38,508 bases of DNA from UBA4923 sp964486135. GTDB lineage: Bacteria > Bacillota > Clostridia > Saccharofermentanales > DTU023. A model generated the notes under the pieces. The model ran no database searches and was not told the origin of the DNA. It saw only the letters and a list, made by a program, of their open reading frames with translations. This document shows positions 14,042 to 23,118 of this stretch, piece after piece; position 1 is the first letter of the stretch, and each line of letters begins with the position of its first letter. Where the stretch lies: positions 1 through 38,508 of the forward strand of contig CAZAKT010000017.1 of assembly GCA_964486135.1 (NCBI GenBank), in the 5' to 3' direction. Made by a program: the position numbers and the translations under genes.

Positions 14042-15574
14042 ATGCTTATGGGCAAACAGAGTGTTTTAGGTATAGATATCGGTACCACCGGAACCAAGTC
14101 CATCCTCTTTGACCTGGAGGGCAATCAGCTTTTCTCGACCAGCCAGGGTTATCCGACCGCCCATCCCCAAAATGGCTGGTCGGAACAGGATCCCGAAGAC
14201 TGGTGGGAGGCCGTCCGCGATACGGTAGGGCAGATAATGGCCTACGCCCGCGCCAAGGCATTGGAGCTGCTTTGTGTCGGCGTCACCGGCCAATTCCAAA
14301 GCCTGGTCATGCTGGATGCTGACGGAAGGGTCCTCCGCCCGGCCATCCTCTGGAGTGACCAGCGAAGCTCAGCGCAACACACCCATATTGAAAACAAGGT
14401 GGGCCTGGACAGCTTATTGCGGATCACGGCCAATGCCGACATTATGGGAAGCACCCTGGCCTCCCTCCTTTGGGTGAGGGAGAATGAGCCCTCTTTATAC
14501 GAGGCCTGCCGGCATATCCTGCTCCCCAACGACTATATCCGCTGGCGTTTGAGCGGGGTCCTTGCGACGGATGTGACCAACGCCTCCAGTATGCAATTGC
14601 TGGATGTACCTGAACGCCAGTGGTCGCAAGAGCTCCTCAAGCTCTTTGATATTCCCCGGGAGCTCTTGCCTCCCGTCTTCGAGAGCACCGAAATTATTGG
14701 CAGGGTCAACCAGGAAGCCGCACAGTTGACCGGTCTCCCTCCGGCAACGCCCCTGGTGGCCTGCGCGGGGGATACCGTCGCAGCTACCGTCGGATCGGGC
14801 GCGACGGAGCCGGGTATGGCCTATACCGCCTTGGGAACGTCGGGCCTCCTTTGCATGAACACCAGGTCGGTCAAGGTGGATCCCACCGGGTCGATCAATA
14901 CCTATTGCAGCGCCCTGCCGGGCATGTGGACACTGATCAGCTGTCTTCCGGCCGCGGGCCTGTCCCTGGAGTGGCTTCGGACGATTTCCTTCCATCCGGG
15001 AGTAGAAGGGCCTGACCCCTCAGCAAATAGCTTCAAGGCTATGGACTCCATGGCCGCCGCCGTTCCTGCGGGAGCGGAGGGACTTCTCTTCCTCCCCTAT
15101 CTGACAGGCGTCCGGACCCCCTATCTGGACCCGGAGGCGCGGGGCTCTTTTGTCGGCCTCAATGATATCCACGGACGGAGTCATCTGGTCCGGGCCGTTC
15201 TCGAGGGGGTCGCCTTTGGTATGCGGTCCTGCCTTGATTCCATGAGGTCCGAAGCCGCCCCGGTCAAGGAAATGGTCCTGTGCGGTGGCGGCGCGTCCAG
15301 CCCCCTCTGGCGCGGGATTATTGCCGACGTCTACGGGATGGCCATCGCGACCTTGAAGGAAGACGAAGTGACCGCCCTGGGCGCGGCCATCCTGGCTGCG
15401 GTAGGGGTGGGTGCCTGGGACAGCGTCGGTGAGGCGGTCGAAAACATGGTCCACAAAGAGAAAACCCATGCCTTCGACCCGGATAAACACAGGACCTACA
15501 CGGCACACTACGCGCTTTTCAAGGGCCTCTACCCTGCCTTGAAAGATACATTTTCCGGGCTTCAGGCCCTCTGA
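14042..15574 (+). CDS. FGGY-family carbohydrate kinase (xylulokinase-like)
   Basis: The 510-residue protein transfers phosphate from ATP to a sugar or polyol. The N-terminal ATP-binding motif GIDIGTTGTK is at 10-19, GWSEQDPEDWW (45-55) is typical of xylulokinases, and AGDTVAATVGSGA (242-254) carries the catalytic Asp, D244. YTALGTSG follows, and the C-terminal domain has LCGGGASSPLWRGIIADVYG. The substrate loop GQFQSLVML (83-91) replaces the GQMHG of true xylulokinases, so D-xylulose is not assured. It starts two bases after the aminopeptidase stop, without a clear ribosome binding site of its own, so translation is probably coupled. ATG 14048 is an alternative start. Confidence 0.85.
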   Translation: MLMGKQSVLGIDIGTTGTKSILFDLEGNQLFSTSQGYPTAHPQNGWSEQDPEDWWEAVRDTVGQIMAYARAKALELLCVGVTGQFQSLVMLDADGRVLRPAILWSDQRSSAQHTHIENKVGLDSLLRITANADIMGSTLASLLWVRENEPSLYEACRHILLPNDYIRWRLSGVLATDVTNASSMQLLDVPERQWSQELLKLFDIPRELLPPVFESTEIIGRVNQEAAQLTGLPPATPLVACAGDTVAATVGSGATEPGMAYTALGTSGLLCMNTRSVKVDPTGSINTYCSALPGMWTLISCLPAAGLSLEWLRTISFHPGVEGPDPSANSFKAMDSMAAAVPAGAEGLLFLPYLTGVRTPYLDPEARGSFVGLNDIHGRSHLVRAVLEGVAFGMRSCLDSMRSEAAPVKEMVLCGGGASSPLWRGIIADVYGMAIATLKEDEVTALGAAILAAVGVGAWDSVGEAVENMVHKEKTHAFDPDKHRTYTAHYALFKGLYPALKDTFSGLQAL

Positions 15575-15592
15575 TCAAGGAAAGGGGAAGAA

Positions 15593-16573
15593 GTGGAATA
15601 CACGAATCTCGATGGCATTCAGGTTTCCCGACTGGTACTGGGAGTTGATTTCTTTGGGACCAGCATTGACCAGCAGACCGGGCTGGCCATGCTTGAGCAC
15701 TTTGTAGCCGCCGGCGGCAACATGCTGGATACCGGCCACGTCTACGCGGATTGGATGGAAGGGGCTGAAAGCAGCGCCTCGGAAAAATGCCTGGGCCGGA
15801 TCCTGAGTGAAAATCCCGACCTGCGCGCCAAACTTATGATCTGCACCAAGGGGGCCCATTTTTCGATCAAGGATCCGGCCAAGACATCCCGGGTCAGGCC
15901 TGATTGTATCCGGCAGGATCTGGAGGAAAGTCTGGCCTGCTTGCAAATCGACTCCATTGACCTCTACTGCCTTCACCGGGATGACCCTGATTTCCCCCTG
16001 GCCCCCATCATGGACGAGCTCTTCAAGGCTCAGGATGAGGGTAAAATCGTAAGATTGGCCGCCTCCAACTGGAGCAATGAGCGGATTGAGGCGGCCAACC
16101 GCTACGCCCGCTCGCTTGGCAGGACGGGCTTTGTCGCCAACCAGATCGGCTATGCCTATATCAGGAATCTGGCCTGCGGAGGGGTGGGACCCGATGGCGA
16201 CAATACCATGCTCTATTTCCGTGAAAAAGAAGATACCGCCTACTATCGTGCCCATCCGGATCTGACCATCTTTGCCTACTCCAGCCAGGCCAGCGGCTAT
16301 ATGACCAAGTATTTGTCGGGCACGGGTATGAATGAGACCGTCAGGCGTGTCTATGATTCAGCCCTCAACCGGGCCAGGGCCGAACGGGCAGCCCGGGTGG
16401 CAGAAGACTTGGGCGTCCCGGTGGAGGCGGTTGGACTCGCCTTCCTCTTCACGCGCGGTTTTCCCCTCTGTGCCCTGGTGGGACCCAAAACAATGGAACA
16501 GTTAACAAGCACTTTGACGGCTGCCGATCTCAAGCTTTCAGACCAGGAGATAAGTTTTCTGGAAGAGGATTGA
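15593..16573 (+). CDS. Aldo/keto reductase
   Basis: The 326-residue (beta/alpha)8 oxidoreductase should interconvert an aldehyde or ketone and an alcohol with NAD(P)H. The complete catalytic tetrad is visible: D46 and Y51 in DTGHVYADW, K86 in CTKG, and H128 in YCLHRDD. SKP-like coenzyme features near the C-terminus (LVGPKTMEQL) fit the family. GTG 15593 follows AAAGGGGAAGAA. It lies 18 bases after the FGGY kinase gene and 71 before the binding-protein gene. With a sugar kinase and importer it may reduce or oxidise the imported sugar before phosphorylation (inference). Confidence 0.88.
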   Translation: MEYTNLDGIQVSRLVLGVDFFGTSIDQQTGLAMLEHFVAAGGNMLDTGHVYADWMEGAESSASEKCLGRILSENPDLRAKLMICTKGAHFSIKDPAKTSRVRPDCIRQDLEESLACLQIDSIDLYCLHRDDPDFPLAPIMDELFKAQDEGKIVRLAASNWSNERIEAANRYARSLGRTGFVANQIGYAYIRNLACGGVGPDGDNTMLYFREKEDTAYYRAHPDLTIFAYSSQASGYMTKYLSGTGMNETVRRVYDSALNRARAERAARVAEDLGVPVEAVGLAFLFTRGFPLCALVGPKTMEQLTSTLTAADLKLSDQEISFLEED

Positions 16574-16592
16574 GCAAGGGGCCGTAGAAGGC

Positions 16593-16601
16593 TGTTATAT
16601 A
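16593..16601 (+). promoter_or_regulatory. Possible internal promoter before the sugar-binding protein
   Basis: TGTTATATA is an extended -10 element 44 bases before ATG 16645. TTGAGC lies upstream with an overlong 20-base spacer. It could add transcription of the importer genes. Confidence 0.3.
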
Positions 16602-16644
16602 TTATTTCCCCGAAAAACAAGGGAAAAGAAGGAAAGGAAAGCAT

Positions 16645-17730
16645 ATGAAACGAAATCTGATAGGGATCATCGCTCTGGTATTGGTCCTGACGATGATGTT
16701 CTCACTGGTTGCATGCTCTGATCAAAAAAAGGAAGGTGAGGCCACTGATACGCCGGTAGCCTCCGAACCCGAAAAAACGGAGGATCCCTCAAGCGGGGAC
16801 CCGGGTGACGATGACAAGGAATATACCATTGTCATGGTTGCCAAAATGGACGGCATCGCCTTCTTCGACTCCCTGAGAGCCGGCGTTGAGCAGTTCGCCA
16901 AGGATACGCCTGGCGTCACCGCCTACCAAATCGCACCTGAAAAAGTGGACGGGGCCAAACAGATCGCCATGGTGGAAGACCTGATCGCCCAGGGCGTCGA
17001 TGCCATTCTGGTCACGCCCAGCGACCCGCTCTCCATGAAGCAAGTTCTGCAGAAAGCCCGGGACGCGGGGATTGTGGTTGTTTCGTTGGAAGGCACCAAC
17101 ATCGGGGACGCGGTCGACTATGATGTCGAGGCAGTCATCGGTTCTGAATTCGGCGTCCTCTTCGGCGAGTGCATCGCTGACGCCATGGGCGGCGAAGGCA
17201 AATACGCCTACCAGGTGGGGGGTCTGACCATGATCACCCATATGGAATGGTTTAATGCCTGCACGGCCTATCTGGCAGAGAATCACCCCAATATGGAGCT
17301 GGTCAATGCCGAGCCCTACGAGACAGAAAACAATGCCCAGATCGCAATCGACAAGACCACGGAAGCCATGGCGGCTTTCCCCGACCTGAAAGGCTTTGTG
17401 GGATCCGGTTTTGCGGTGGGGATCGCGCAGGCTCTCCGTGAAAAAGATCGCGGTGACCTGGGCCTGGTCGTCCTGGGATGCCCCTCTGAGATGGGTGACT
17501 TCATCAAGGACGGGACCATCAACTATGGCCTCATGTGGAAGCCTGCCGACTCAGGCTATGCGGCGGCAGCGGTTGCTTACGCCAAGCTGACCGGCGTACC
17601 GATTGATGAGAATTTCTCCGTAAATAAGCCGGGTTATGAAAAGTTCACCTTTGACGGCAACATTATGTACGGAAACGGAGGCATCGTCTTTACCAAGGAC
17701 AACATTGATGATCCGGACCTGTTCTTCTAA
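16645..17730 (+). CDS. Sugar ABC transporter, substrate-binding lipoprotein
   Basis: The 361-residue protein has a signal ending in the lipobox LVAC, with lipidated Cys24 and an acidic Ser/Thr-rich linker to about residue 55. The mature part is a Peripla_BP_4 (RbsB/XylF-like) fold: FFDSLRAGVEQFAKDTPG, then EDLIAQGVDAILVTPSDPLS (a ribose-binding-family hallmark) and DAGIVVVSLEGTN. It should deliver a pentose, polyol or similar sugar to the transporter encoded just downstream. A strong AAGGAAAGGAAAG lies before the ATG. The following intercistronic hairpin (17790-17813) suggests it is made in excess over the membrane parts. The ligand is unknown. Confidence 0.88.
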   Translation: MKRNLIGIIALVLVLTMMFSLVACSDQKKEGEATDTPVASEPEKTEDPSSGDPGDDDKEYTIVMVAKMDGIAFFDSLRAGVEQFAKDTPGVTAYQIAPEKVDGAKQIAMVEDLIAQGVDAILVTPSDPLSMKQVLQKARDAGIVVVSLEGTNIGDAVDYDVEAVIGSEFGVLFGECIADAMGGEGKYAYQVGGLTMITHMEWFNACTAYLAENHPNMELVNAEPYETENNAQIAIDKTTEAMAAFPDLKGFVGSGFAVGIAQALREKDRGDLGLVVLGCPSEMGDFIKDGTINYGLMWKPADSGYAAAAVAYAKLTGVPIDENFSVNKPGYEKFTFDGNIMYGNGGIVFTKDNIDDPDLFF

Positions 17731-17789
17731 ACCGGCCAAGGCCTGTCCGGAGCTTCGCAGAATAAGACTTCGGATCTGAAGAAGGGATT

Positions 17790-17813
17790 CCCGGCGGCCG
17801 CACGGCTGCCGGG
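17790..17813 (+). terminator. Intercistronic stem-loop after the sugar-binding protein
   Basis: CCCGGCGGCC (17790-17799) pairs with GGCTGCCGGG (17804-17813) through ten pairs including one G-T, around a GCAC loop. No U tract follows, so partial termination or message protection is more likely than a full stop. Confidence 0.65.
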
Positions 17814-17867
17814 GACCTCCTTTGGCCCCTGTGTTGGCAGGGGATGAACGCTTTTAAGGAGCCAGCA

Positions 17868-19424
17868 ATGAATACGGACGCGTACATCTTACGTACAGAG
17901 AATGTCCACAAGAATTATGTTGGGGTTCATGCTCTCTGTGATATAAATTTCGCGGTCAAAAGAGGTGATATCCACTGCCTGGTCGGCGAGAACGGGAGCG
18001 GCAAATCGACCCTTGTCAAACTGATCTCCGGTGCTGAACAGCCGTCCGGCGGAAGGATTGTGCTCAATGGAAATCCGTACAGCCGCCTGTCGACCAGCGA
18101 ATCCATGGCCGAGGGGGTCCAGACCATCTACCAGGACTTCTCCCTCTTTGAACATATGTCCGTTGCTGACAACATCGCCATCAATAAGCTCCTTCAGCAG
18201 AGAAACAAGACGGCCAGCAGAAGGGAGATCAACCGGATCGCGGTGGAAGCCATGGATCGGGTCGGAATTGCCCTCCCCCTGGAGGTACCTGTCCGGGAAC
18301 TGTCGGTGGCCAACAAACAGCTGGTCTCAATTTGCCGGTCCCTGGCCCTGGATGCCAAACTTCTTTTCATGGATGAGCCCACCACAGCCCTGACCCTTTC
18401 GGAGATCGAACGTCTCCTGGAAATAATCCTGGGCTTGAAGGAGAAGGGCTACACAGTTGTCTTCATCAGCCACAAGCTGGATGAGGTCATGAAGGTCTCC
18501 GACAGCATTACCGTCCTGCGTGACGGCCGCTTGGTTGGGGACTTCACCCCTGACGAAGTCAATGATGAGTCCCTTGCCTATCATATGACCGGCCGCAGGA
18601 TCGGGCAGTCCCAATACAGGCGGGAAGCCGGGGACGATCAGCCCTTGCTTGAGCTGGATAAACTGACCAAGGCCAGACAGTATGAAGAGATCAGCCTGTC
18701 GATCCGGAAGGGCGATATTGTCGGCCTGATCGGTCTTATCGGATCCGGCCGCACCGAGTTGGCCCTCTCGCTTTTCGGCCTCAACAAACAAGATACCGGT
18801 TCCATCCGCTTTGAGGGCAGGAAGGTCAACCTCAGGAAAACCAGGGATGCCAAGAAGATAGGGATTGGCCTGGTGCCTGAAGACCGTGCCGAGCAGGGGG
18901 TCTTCCTGGATGTGCCCCTCCGGATGAATGTGGTGTCAGCCATCATCAAACGGTTGAAGGGCCCCTTGGGTGTCCTGGACACCAGGCAGATTCAGGGTTT
19001 GGTCGAGGATTCGGTCAAGACCTGTAATGTCAAGGCCAGCAACATTGATGTCCATGCAAGGACCCTGTCCGGTGGCAACCAGCAGAAACTGGTTGTGGCC
19101 AAATGGCTGGCCACTGCCCCCAAACTCCTTATCCTGGATTCACCCACCGTAGGGGTCGACATCGGGTCAAAGGCTGAGATTTACGGGATTATCCAGGAAT
19201 ATGCCCGCAAGGATTGCGGCGTGATCATGATCTCGGATGAAGTGAATGAGATCTTGGCAAATTGCAATAAGGTAATCGTCATGTTCCAGGGCAGGGTACT
19301 GGAACTCCTTGAAGAAGCCGACCTGGACCGGCAAGGCATCGACAGGGTCATCCAGATGCTGGTCGAAACCGGTGACAGTTCCCTGCTGGCGGAGCTGAGA
19401 GGAAAAGAGGTGCAGGATGGATAA
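17868..19424 (+). CDS. Sugar ABC transporter double ATPase (RbsA/XylG family)
   Basis: The 518-residue protein carries two fused ATPase domains. The first has Walker A GENGSGKST (40-48), a degenerate signature LSVANKQLVS and Walker B LLFMDEPTTAL with Glu170. The second has the family-typical degenerate P-loop GLIGSGRTE, signature LSGGNQQKLVVAKWL (400-414) and Walker B LLILDSPTVGVDIGSK, where Ser425 stands in the usual Glu place. ATG 17868 follows AAGGAG (17855-17860); the frame from 17844 is rejected. It powers import through the two permeases that follow and overlaps the first by eight bases. The Ser at 425 leaves Glu170 as the only canonical catalytic Glu. Confidence 0.9.
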   Translation: MNTDAYILRTENVHKNYVGVHALCDINFAVKRGDIHCLVGENGSGKSTLVKLISGAEQPSGGRIVLNGNPYSRLSTSESMAEGVQTIYQDFSLFEHMSVADNIAINKLLQQRNKTASRREINRIAVEAMDRVGIALPLEVPVRELSVANKQLVSICRSLALDAKLLFMDEPTTALTLSEIERLLEIILGLKEKGYTVVFISHKLDEVMKVSDSITVLRDGRLVGDFTPDEVNDESLAYHMTGRRIGQSQYRREAGDDQPLLELDKLTKARQYEEISLSIRKGDIVGLIGLIGSGRTELALSLFGLNKQDTGSIRFEGRKVNLRKTRDAKKIGIGLVPEDRAEQGVFLDVPLRMNVVSAIIKRLKGPLGVLDTRQIQGLVEDSVKTCNVKASNIDVHARTLSGGNQQKLVVAKWLATAPKLLILDSPTVGVDIGSKAEIYGIIQEYARKDCGVIMISDEVNEILANCNKVIVMFQGRVLELLEEADLDRQGIDRVIQMLVETGDSSLLAELRGKEVQDG

Positions 19425-20436
19425 TAAACAGTCGTGGACCCGGTGGTTACAGGATACCAAGACACTCCTGATCCTGATTATCGTCATCTATGTCGCCCTT
19501 GTCTCTTTTTCGAACCAGGCCTTCTTTTCACTGGAGACCTTTTTTACCCTGACCAAGTCAACCTCAACCATGGTCATGCTGGCCATGGGGGTCCTGATCG
19601 TCATGATCTCCGGAGGTGTGGACCTCTCCTGTGCCTCCATTGCGCTCTGTGCCGGCTACACGACTTTGAAACTGGCACTGGTGCTCGGTTTCGACAGTGT
19701 CCCCCTCATGTTTGTCCTCGGGATTGTTATCGGCGTCGGCCTGGGCTTGATCAACGGGCTCCTGGTCCATTTGCTCAAGCTGAGTGCCTTCATCATTACC
19801 CTGGGTACCTCCAGCTTCTTCCACGGTCTCCTGACCCTGCTGGTGGGGGTGGAGTCGATCGGGTCTGCCCGTTACCCCGAGTCCTACAAGGCCCTGGGTC
19901 TGGCCAAATTCTGGACTTCTGTGACCGAGGTGGGGGCCACCATCGGTATGAGCGTCTCCATCTTCCCCGCCCTGATCACCCTTGCTGTCGCCTGGTTCCT
20001 GCTCAATAAAACCGTGGTAGGGAAAGGGATCTACGCCCTGGGCTGCTCCCCCCTGTCCGCCCAAAGGGCCGGTTTCAACCTCCTGAAAATCCGTCTGATC
20101 GCCTTTGGGACCGCGGGGGCCATCTATGGCGCCATGGGGGTCATGGCCCTGGCCAACCTGGGCCTTGCCAATGCCACCTCACTGACCGGTCAGGAGCTCT
20201 CCATCGTGGCGGCTGTCGTCCTGGGTGGTGCCAATGTCAAAGGGGGGGAAGGAAGTATCCTGGGAACCTACCTGGGTGTCGTTGTGATCTGGCTCTTCAA
20301 TTCAACCCTGATTTATCTGGGGATCTCCTCCTCCTGGAACAGCCTCTTCATCGGCCTGGTCCTTTTGCTCAGCCTGTTCATGACCTTCGGGCGGGCCCGG
20401 AAGGTCAACCGGCGCCATTTCATCTTCACAGAGTAG
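19417..20436 (+). CDS. Sugar ABC transporter permease (RbsC family), first subunit
   Basis: A 339-residue membrane protein of the BPD_transp_2 family with 8-10 hydrophobic helices. Family marks are MVMLAMGVLIVMISGGVDLS (the ribose-permease GGIDLS motif) and YALGCSPLSAQRAGFNLLKI, the cytoplasmic coupling region. It also has VLGGANVKGGEGSILGTYLG. It overlaps the ATPase gene by eight bases and sits 15 bases before a second, different permease, implying a heterodimeric pore, as in the Lsr and some pentose or polyol systems rather than the RbsC homodimer. Confidence 0.9.
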   Translation: MDNKQSWTRWLQDTKTLLILIIVIYVALVSFSNQAFFSLETFFTLTKSTSTMVMLAMGVLIVMISGGVDLSCASIALCAGYTTLKLALVLGFDSVPLMFVLGIVIGVGLGLINGLLVHLLKLSAFIITLGTSSFFHGLLTLLVGVESIGSARYPESYKALGLAKFWTSVTEVGATIGMSVSIFPALITLAVAWFLLNKTVVGKGIYALGCSPLSAQRAGFNLLKIRLIAFGTAGAIYGAMGVMALANLGLANATSLTGQELSIVAAVVLGGANVKGGEGSILGTYLGVVVIWLFNSTLIYLGISSSWNSLFIGLVLLLSLFMTFGRARKVNRRHFIFTE

Positions 20437-20451
20437 GAAAAGAGGCTAGCT

Positions 20452-21474
20452 ATGATGCAGAAATTCAAACTATTCAGATCGGATCAGCACATGACCACCC
20501 TGGCCATGTTCACCCTGGCCATCTCTCTCTTCCTTGCGGTCTTGCTGGGAGGAAGCTTCTTCAATACGACCACCTTTTCCAGCATGGCCCTGCAGGTATC
20601 CGAGTTCGGTATCATCACCACGGCTATGTGCCTGTGCTTCTTCATCGGTACGACCGACCTCTCCATCGTGGCCAATGCCAATATGGCGGGGGTTATCTCA
20701 GCCAAGGTCATGACCGGTGCCCTTTTTCCCGTTCAGGGTCTGCCGGATATTTCGATCGTCCTGATCGGTGTCGCCGTCGCCCTCCTGGTGGCAATCCTGG
20801 GAGGTCTTCTGAACGGCTATCTGATCGCCAAAATTTCGGTCCCGCCCATCATTGCCACCATCGTGACCAGTATTCTCTACCTGGGGGTGACCATGGCGAT
20901 TTCATCCGGCCAGATCGTAACCGGGCTCCCTGACATTTTCAGCCGCTTGAGCAGCCTGCAGGTCGTGAAAATCCCGGTCCTCTTCGCCATCATGATCCTG
21001 GTTATGACCCTTGTCTCCTTTATGATGAGAAAAACGGCCCTGGGGGCAGAGATGTTTTTACAGGGGTCCAACCATGTGGTGGCCCGCTTCTCCGGCATCG
21101 ATACCGAACGGATTCTCCTGCGCACCTACGCCCTGGTCGGCCTGCTGGCGGGTATAGCCGCCCTTATGATGATGTCCCGGGCCAATTCCGCCAAGGCTGG
21201 TTACGGGGAGACCTATGTGCAGCAGGCCATCCTGGTAGCCGTATTGGCCGGCTTCCATCCGGGCGGCGGCAAGGGAAGGATTCTGGGCCTGGCCTTCTCA
21301 CTCATCTGTGTCCAGTCCCTGCAGACCGCCTTCAATATCTGGCAATTGAGCCCCTACACAAACAAGCTTATATGGGGCGCGGCCCTCTTGGCCGTCATGA
21401 TCGCCAATGAAGCCTTCCAACTGCGTGAAAGAAGGAAATTCGAGAAGCTGACCTGTGAAAACCTGAAGGTCTAG
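20452..21474 (+). CDS. Sugar ABC transporter permease (RbsC family), second subunit
   Basis: A 340-residue paralogue of the preceding permease with the same BPD_transp_2 layout. TTAMCLCFFIGTTDLSIVAN replaces the GGIDLS-type motif. The coupling loop is EMFLQGSNHVVARFSGIDTE, and the C-terminal half has VAVLAGFHPGGGKGRILGLA. The motif divergence suggests it is the non-equivalent half of a heterodimeric channel. An AGGAAAAGAGG-type site precedes the ATG. It is the last transporter gene, followed by 122 bases containing a 7-bp hairpin (21544-21568) before the next gene. Confidence 0.88.
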   Translation: MMQKFKLFRSDQHMTTLAMFTLAISLFLAVLLGGSFFNTTTFSSMALQVSEFGIITTAMCLCFFIGTTDLSIVANANMAGVISAKVMTGALFPVQGLPDISIVLIGVAVALLVAILGGLLNGYLIAKISVPPIIATIVTSILYLGVTMAISSGQIVTGLPDIFSRLSSLQVVKIPVLFAIMILVMTLVSFMMRKTALGAEMFLQGSNHVVARFSGIDTERILLRTYALVGLLAGIAALMMMSRANSAKAGYGETYVQQAILVAVLAGFHPGGGKGRILGLAFSLICVQSLQTAFNIWQLSPYTNKLIWGAALLAVMIANEAFQLRERRKFEKLTCENLKV

Positions 21475-21596
21475 GCCCGAAGATCATAAAGATCCGCACA
21501 AGCCTGGGATGACCAGTTGTCACGTGGCGTAAAGAACAGTTGCGGTTGGAGCAGCCACGGTTCCAGCCAGCCATCAAAGAGAGGGGATCTTACCCT

Positions 21597-22313
21597 ATGC
21601 AGCCGTTGAAAGTCCTGGCCATCAGCGCCAGTCCAAGATTGAAGGGGAATACCAGCTTCCTGATGGAGGAAAGCTTGAAAACCCTGGATGGTTTTTTCCT
21701 GCCGACTGAAATTGAGACCTATCATTTTGCCGGCAAAAAGATGCAAGCCTGCATCGGTTGCCTCAAATGCTATACGAATGGCGGCGACTGCATCGTCAAG
21801 GACGATTTCCAGAAGCTGAGGGAGCTGTGGCTCTGGTCGGACTGTGTCATCTATTTCGCTCCGGTCTATGTGGCGGGAATTCCCGGCCAGCTGAAATGCT
21901 TCATTGACCGGCTGAGCAATTCCGAATTCGGTCTCTACGAAGTTACTTCCGCCCGCCATCTGCGGACCATTGGGGCTGTTATGCAGGGCGGTGATTTCCC
22001 GGGCGGCCAGGAGCTGGGGATTGTGGATATCATGAGGCACGCCGCCATGGCCAGTTGTATCTACATCCCGCCCGACGGATCCTATTTCGGTTCCGGTGGT
22101 TGGGCGGATGGCCCCGATGGCGTTGAATTGAAGGCCAAGTTGGAAAGACAGGCTCCCGATATGATCCTTACCCTGGAGACTGCCCAAAGCATCGTGCGCC
22201 GCTCCGTGGAGTTGGCGGCGGTGGTCAGGCGCGGTATGGGTGATATGAGGGAATTGTTCAGTTCCGATCCCCGCTACAAACCTTATTACGAGCGCCTGGA
22301 CGCTTCTGAATAG
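21597..22313 (+). CDS. Iron-sulfur flavoprotein / NADPH-dependent FMN reductase family
   Basis: The 238-residue protein has a flavodoxin-like N-terminus (VLAISASPRLKGNTSFLMEE, 6-25) that binds FMN. It also has a compact cysteine cluster C52-x2-C55-x2-C58-x6-C65 (ACIGCLKCYTNGGDC), which fits the 4Fe-4S motif of Isf-type iron-sulfur flavoproteins. IYFAPVYVAGIPGQLKCFIDR (83-103) is the typical FMN-reductase segment. It should carry electrons, but the partner is unknown. ATG 21597 follows GAGAGGGGAT; the longer frame from 21540 lacks a ribosome binding site. It lies ten bases before the GATase1-like gene, within the sugar cluster. Confidence 0.8.
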   Translation: MQPLKVLAISASPRLKGNTSFLMEESLKTLDGFFLPTEIETYHFAGKKMQACIGCLKCYTNGGDCIVKDDFQKLRELWLWSDCVIYFAPVYVAGIPGQLKCFIDRLSNSEFGLYEVTSARHLRTIGAVMQGGDFPGGQELGIVDIMRHAAMASCIYIPPDGSYFGSGGWADGPDGVELKAKLERQAPDMILTLETAQSIVRRSVELAAVVRRGMGDMRELFSSDPRYKPYYERLDASE

Positions 22314-22322
22314 GGCGCCGGC

Positions 22323-23072
22323 ATGAAAAAGATCCTACTGGCCGGTGAATCCTGGGTCAGCTATACCGTCCAGGTAAAAGGTTTCGACAGCATCTATTTC
22401 ACCTCCTACGGCCAGGGGGCGGAACCACTGATAGAGGCCTTGACGGGGGCCGGCTTCGAGCTGGACTTCCTGGACAATGAAAGGGCCGGTCAGGACTTCC
22501 CCTATACCAAGGAGGAATTGAGCCGTTACCAGGCGGTCATTCTCTCCGATATCGGGTCGAATACCCTGCTTCTGGGCAAAGAAACCTTCTATGAAAGCAG
22601 GCCCAAGCCCAACAGGCTGGCCAGCTTGAGGGATTACGTCGCGGGGGGCGGCGCCCTGCTCATGATCGGCGGATACCTGTCCTTTACCGGTATTGACGCT
22701 AAGGCCCGCTATGGCATGACCCCGATTGCCGATCTTCTTCCGGTAAGCCTCCTTGCTTCCGATGACAGGATTGAGTGTCCCGAAGGCAAGGTCCCAGAGC
22801 TTGTTGACAGGACCCACCCAGTCGTCAAAGGGATTGAAGGCCCCTGGCCGGCCCTCCTGGGCTACAATCGAACCCTGCCGAAAAAGGGGGGCGGGCTTGT
22901 CGCCAGGATCGGCCAGGACCCCCTCCTGGTGGTGGGGAATTATGGCCGGGGCCGCACCGCCGTGTTCACCTCGGATTGTTCACCCCACTGGGGCCCGAAG
23001 GCGTTTATGGAATGGGAGCATTACCCGGACCTGTGGGTCAATCTCCTGGCCTGGCTTTGCAAGAGTGATTGA
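22323..23072 (+). CDS. Glutamine amidotransferase-like protein (GATase1_like / DUF1355)
   Basis: The 249-residue protein resembles PF07090: LLAGESWVSYTVQVKGFDSI at the N-terminus, LIEALTGAGFELDFLDNERA, then AVILSDIGSN, LRDYVAGGGALLMIGGYLSF (108-127) and RTAVFTSDCSPHWGPKAF. The fold is a class I amidotransferase/ThuA-like Rossmann sandwich, but family members usually lack a glutaminase triad and their reaction is not known. Related proteins often sit in sugar-utilisation operons, as here. It is ten bases downstream of the flavoprotein gene and ends just before a strong hairpin. Confidence 0.8.
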   Translation: MKKILLAGESWVSYTVQVKGFDSIYFTSYGQGAEPLIEALTGAGFELDFLDNERAGQDFPYTKEELSRYQAVILSDIGSNTLLLGKETFYESRPKPNRLASLRDYVAGGGALLMIGGYLSFTGIDAKARYGMTPIADLLPVSLLASDDRIECPEGKVPELVDRTHPVVKGIEGPWPALLGYNRTLPKKGGGLVARIGQDPLLVVGNYGRGRTAVFTSDCSPHWGPKAFMEWEHYPDLWVNLLAWLCKSD

Positions 23073-23074
23073 TG

Positions 23075-23118
23075 CCGGCAGGGTGAAGAACCCGTCAAAC
23101 ACCGATTCTTCCTGCCGG
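23075..23118 (+). terminator. Large hairpin after the GATase1-like gene
   Basis: CCGGCAG (23075-23081) pairs with CTGCCGG (23112-23118). After a three-base bulge GAAGAA (23085-23090) pairs with TTCTTC (23106-23111). It begins two bases past the stop codon and no T run follows. The remaining bases to 23299 show no clear gene or confident promoter. Confidence 0.5.

Noticed and set aside
16645..21474. Autoinducer-2 (Lsr) uptake system
   Set aside because: Two permeases plus an FGGY kinase resemble Lsr, but there is no LsrF/LsrG-type gene or LsrR, and the remaining enzymes point to sugar catabolism.
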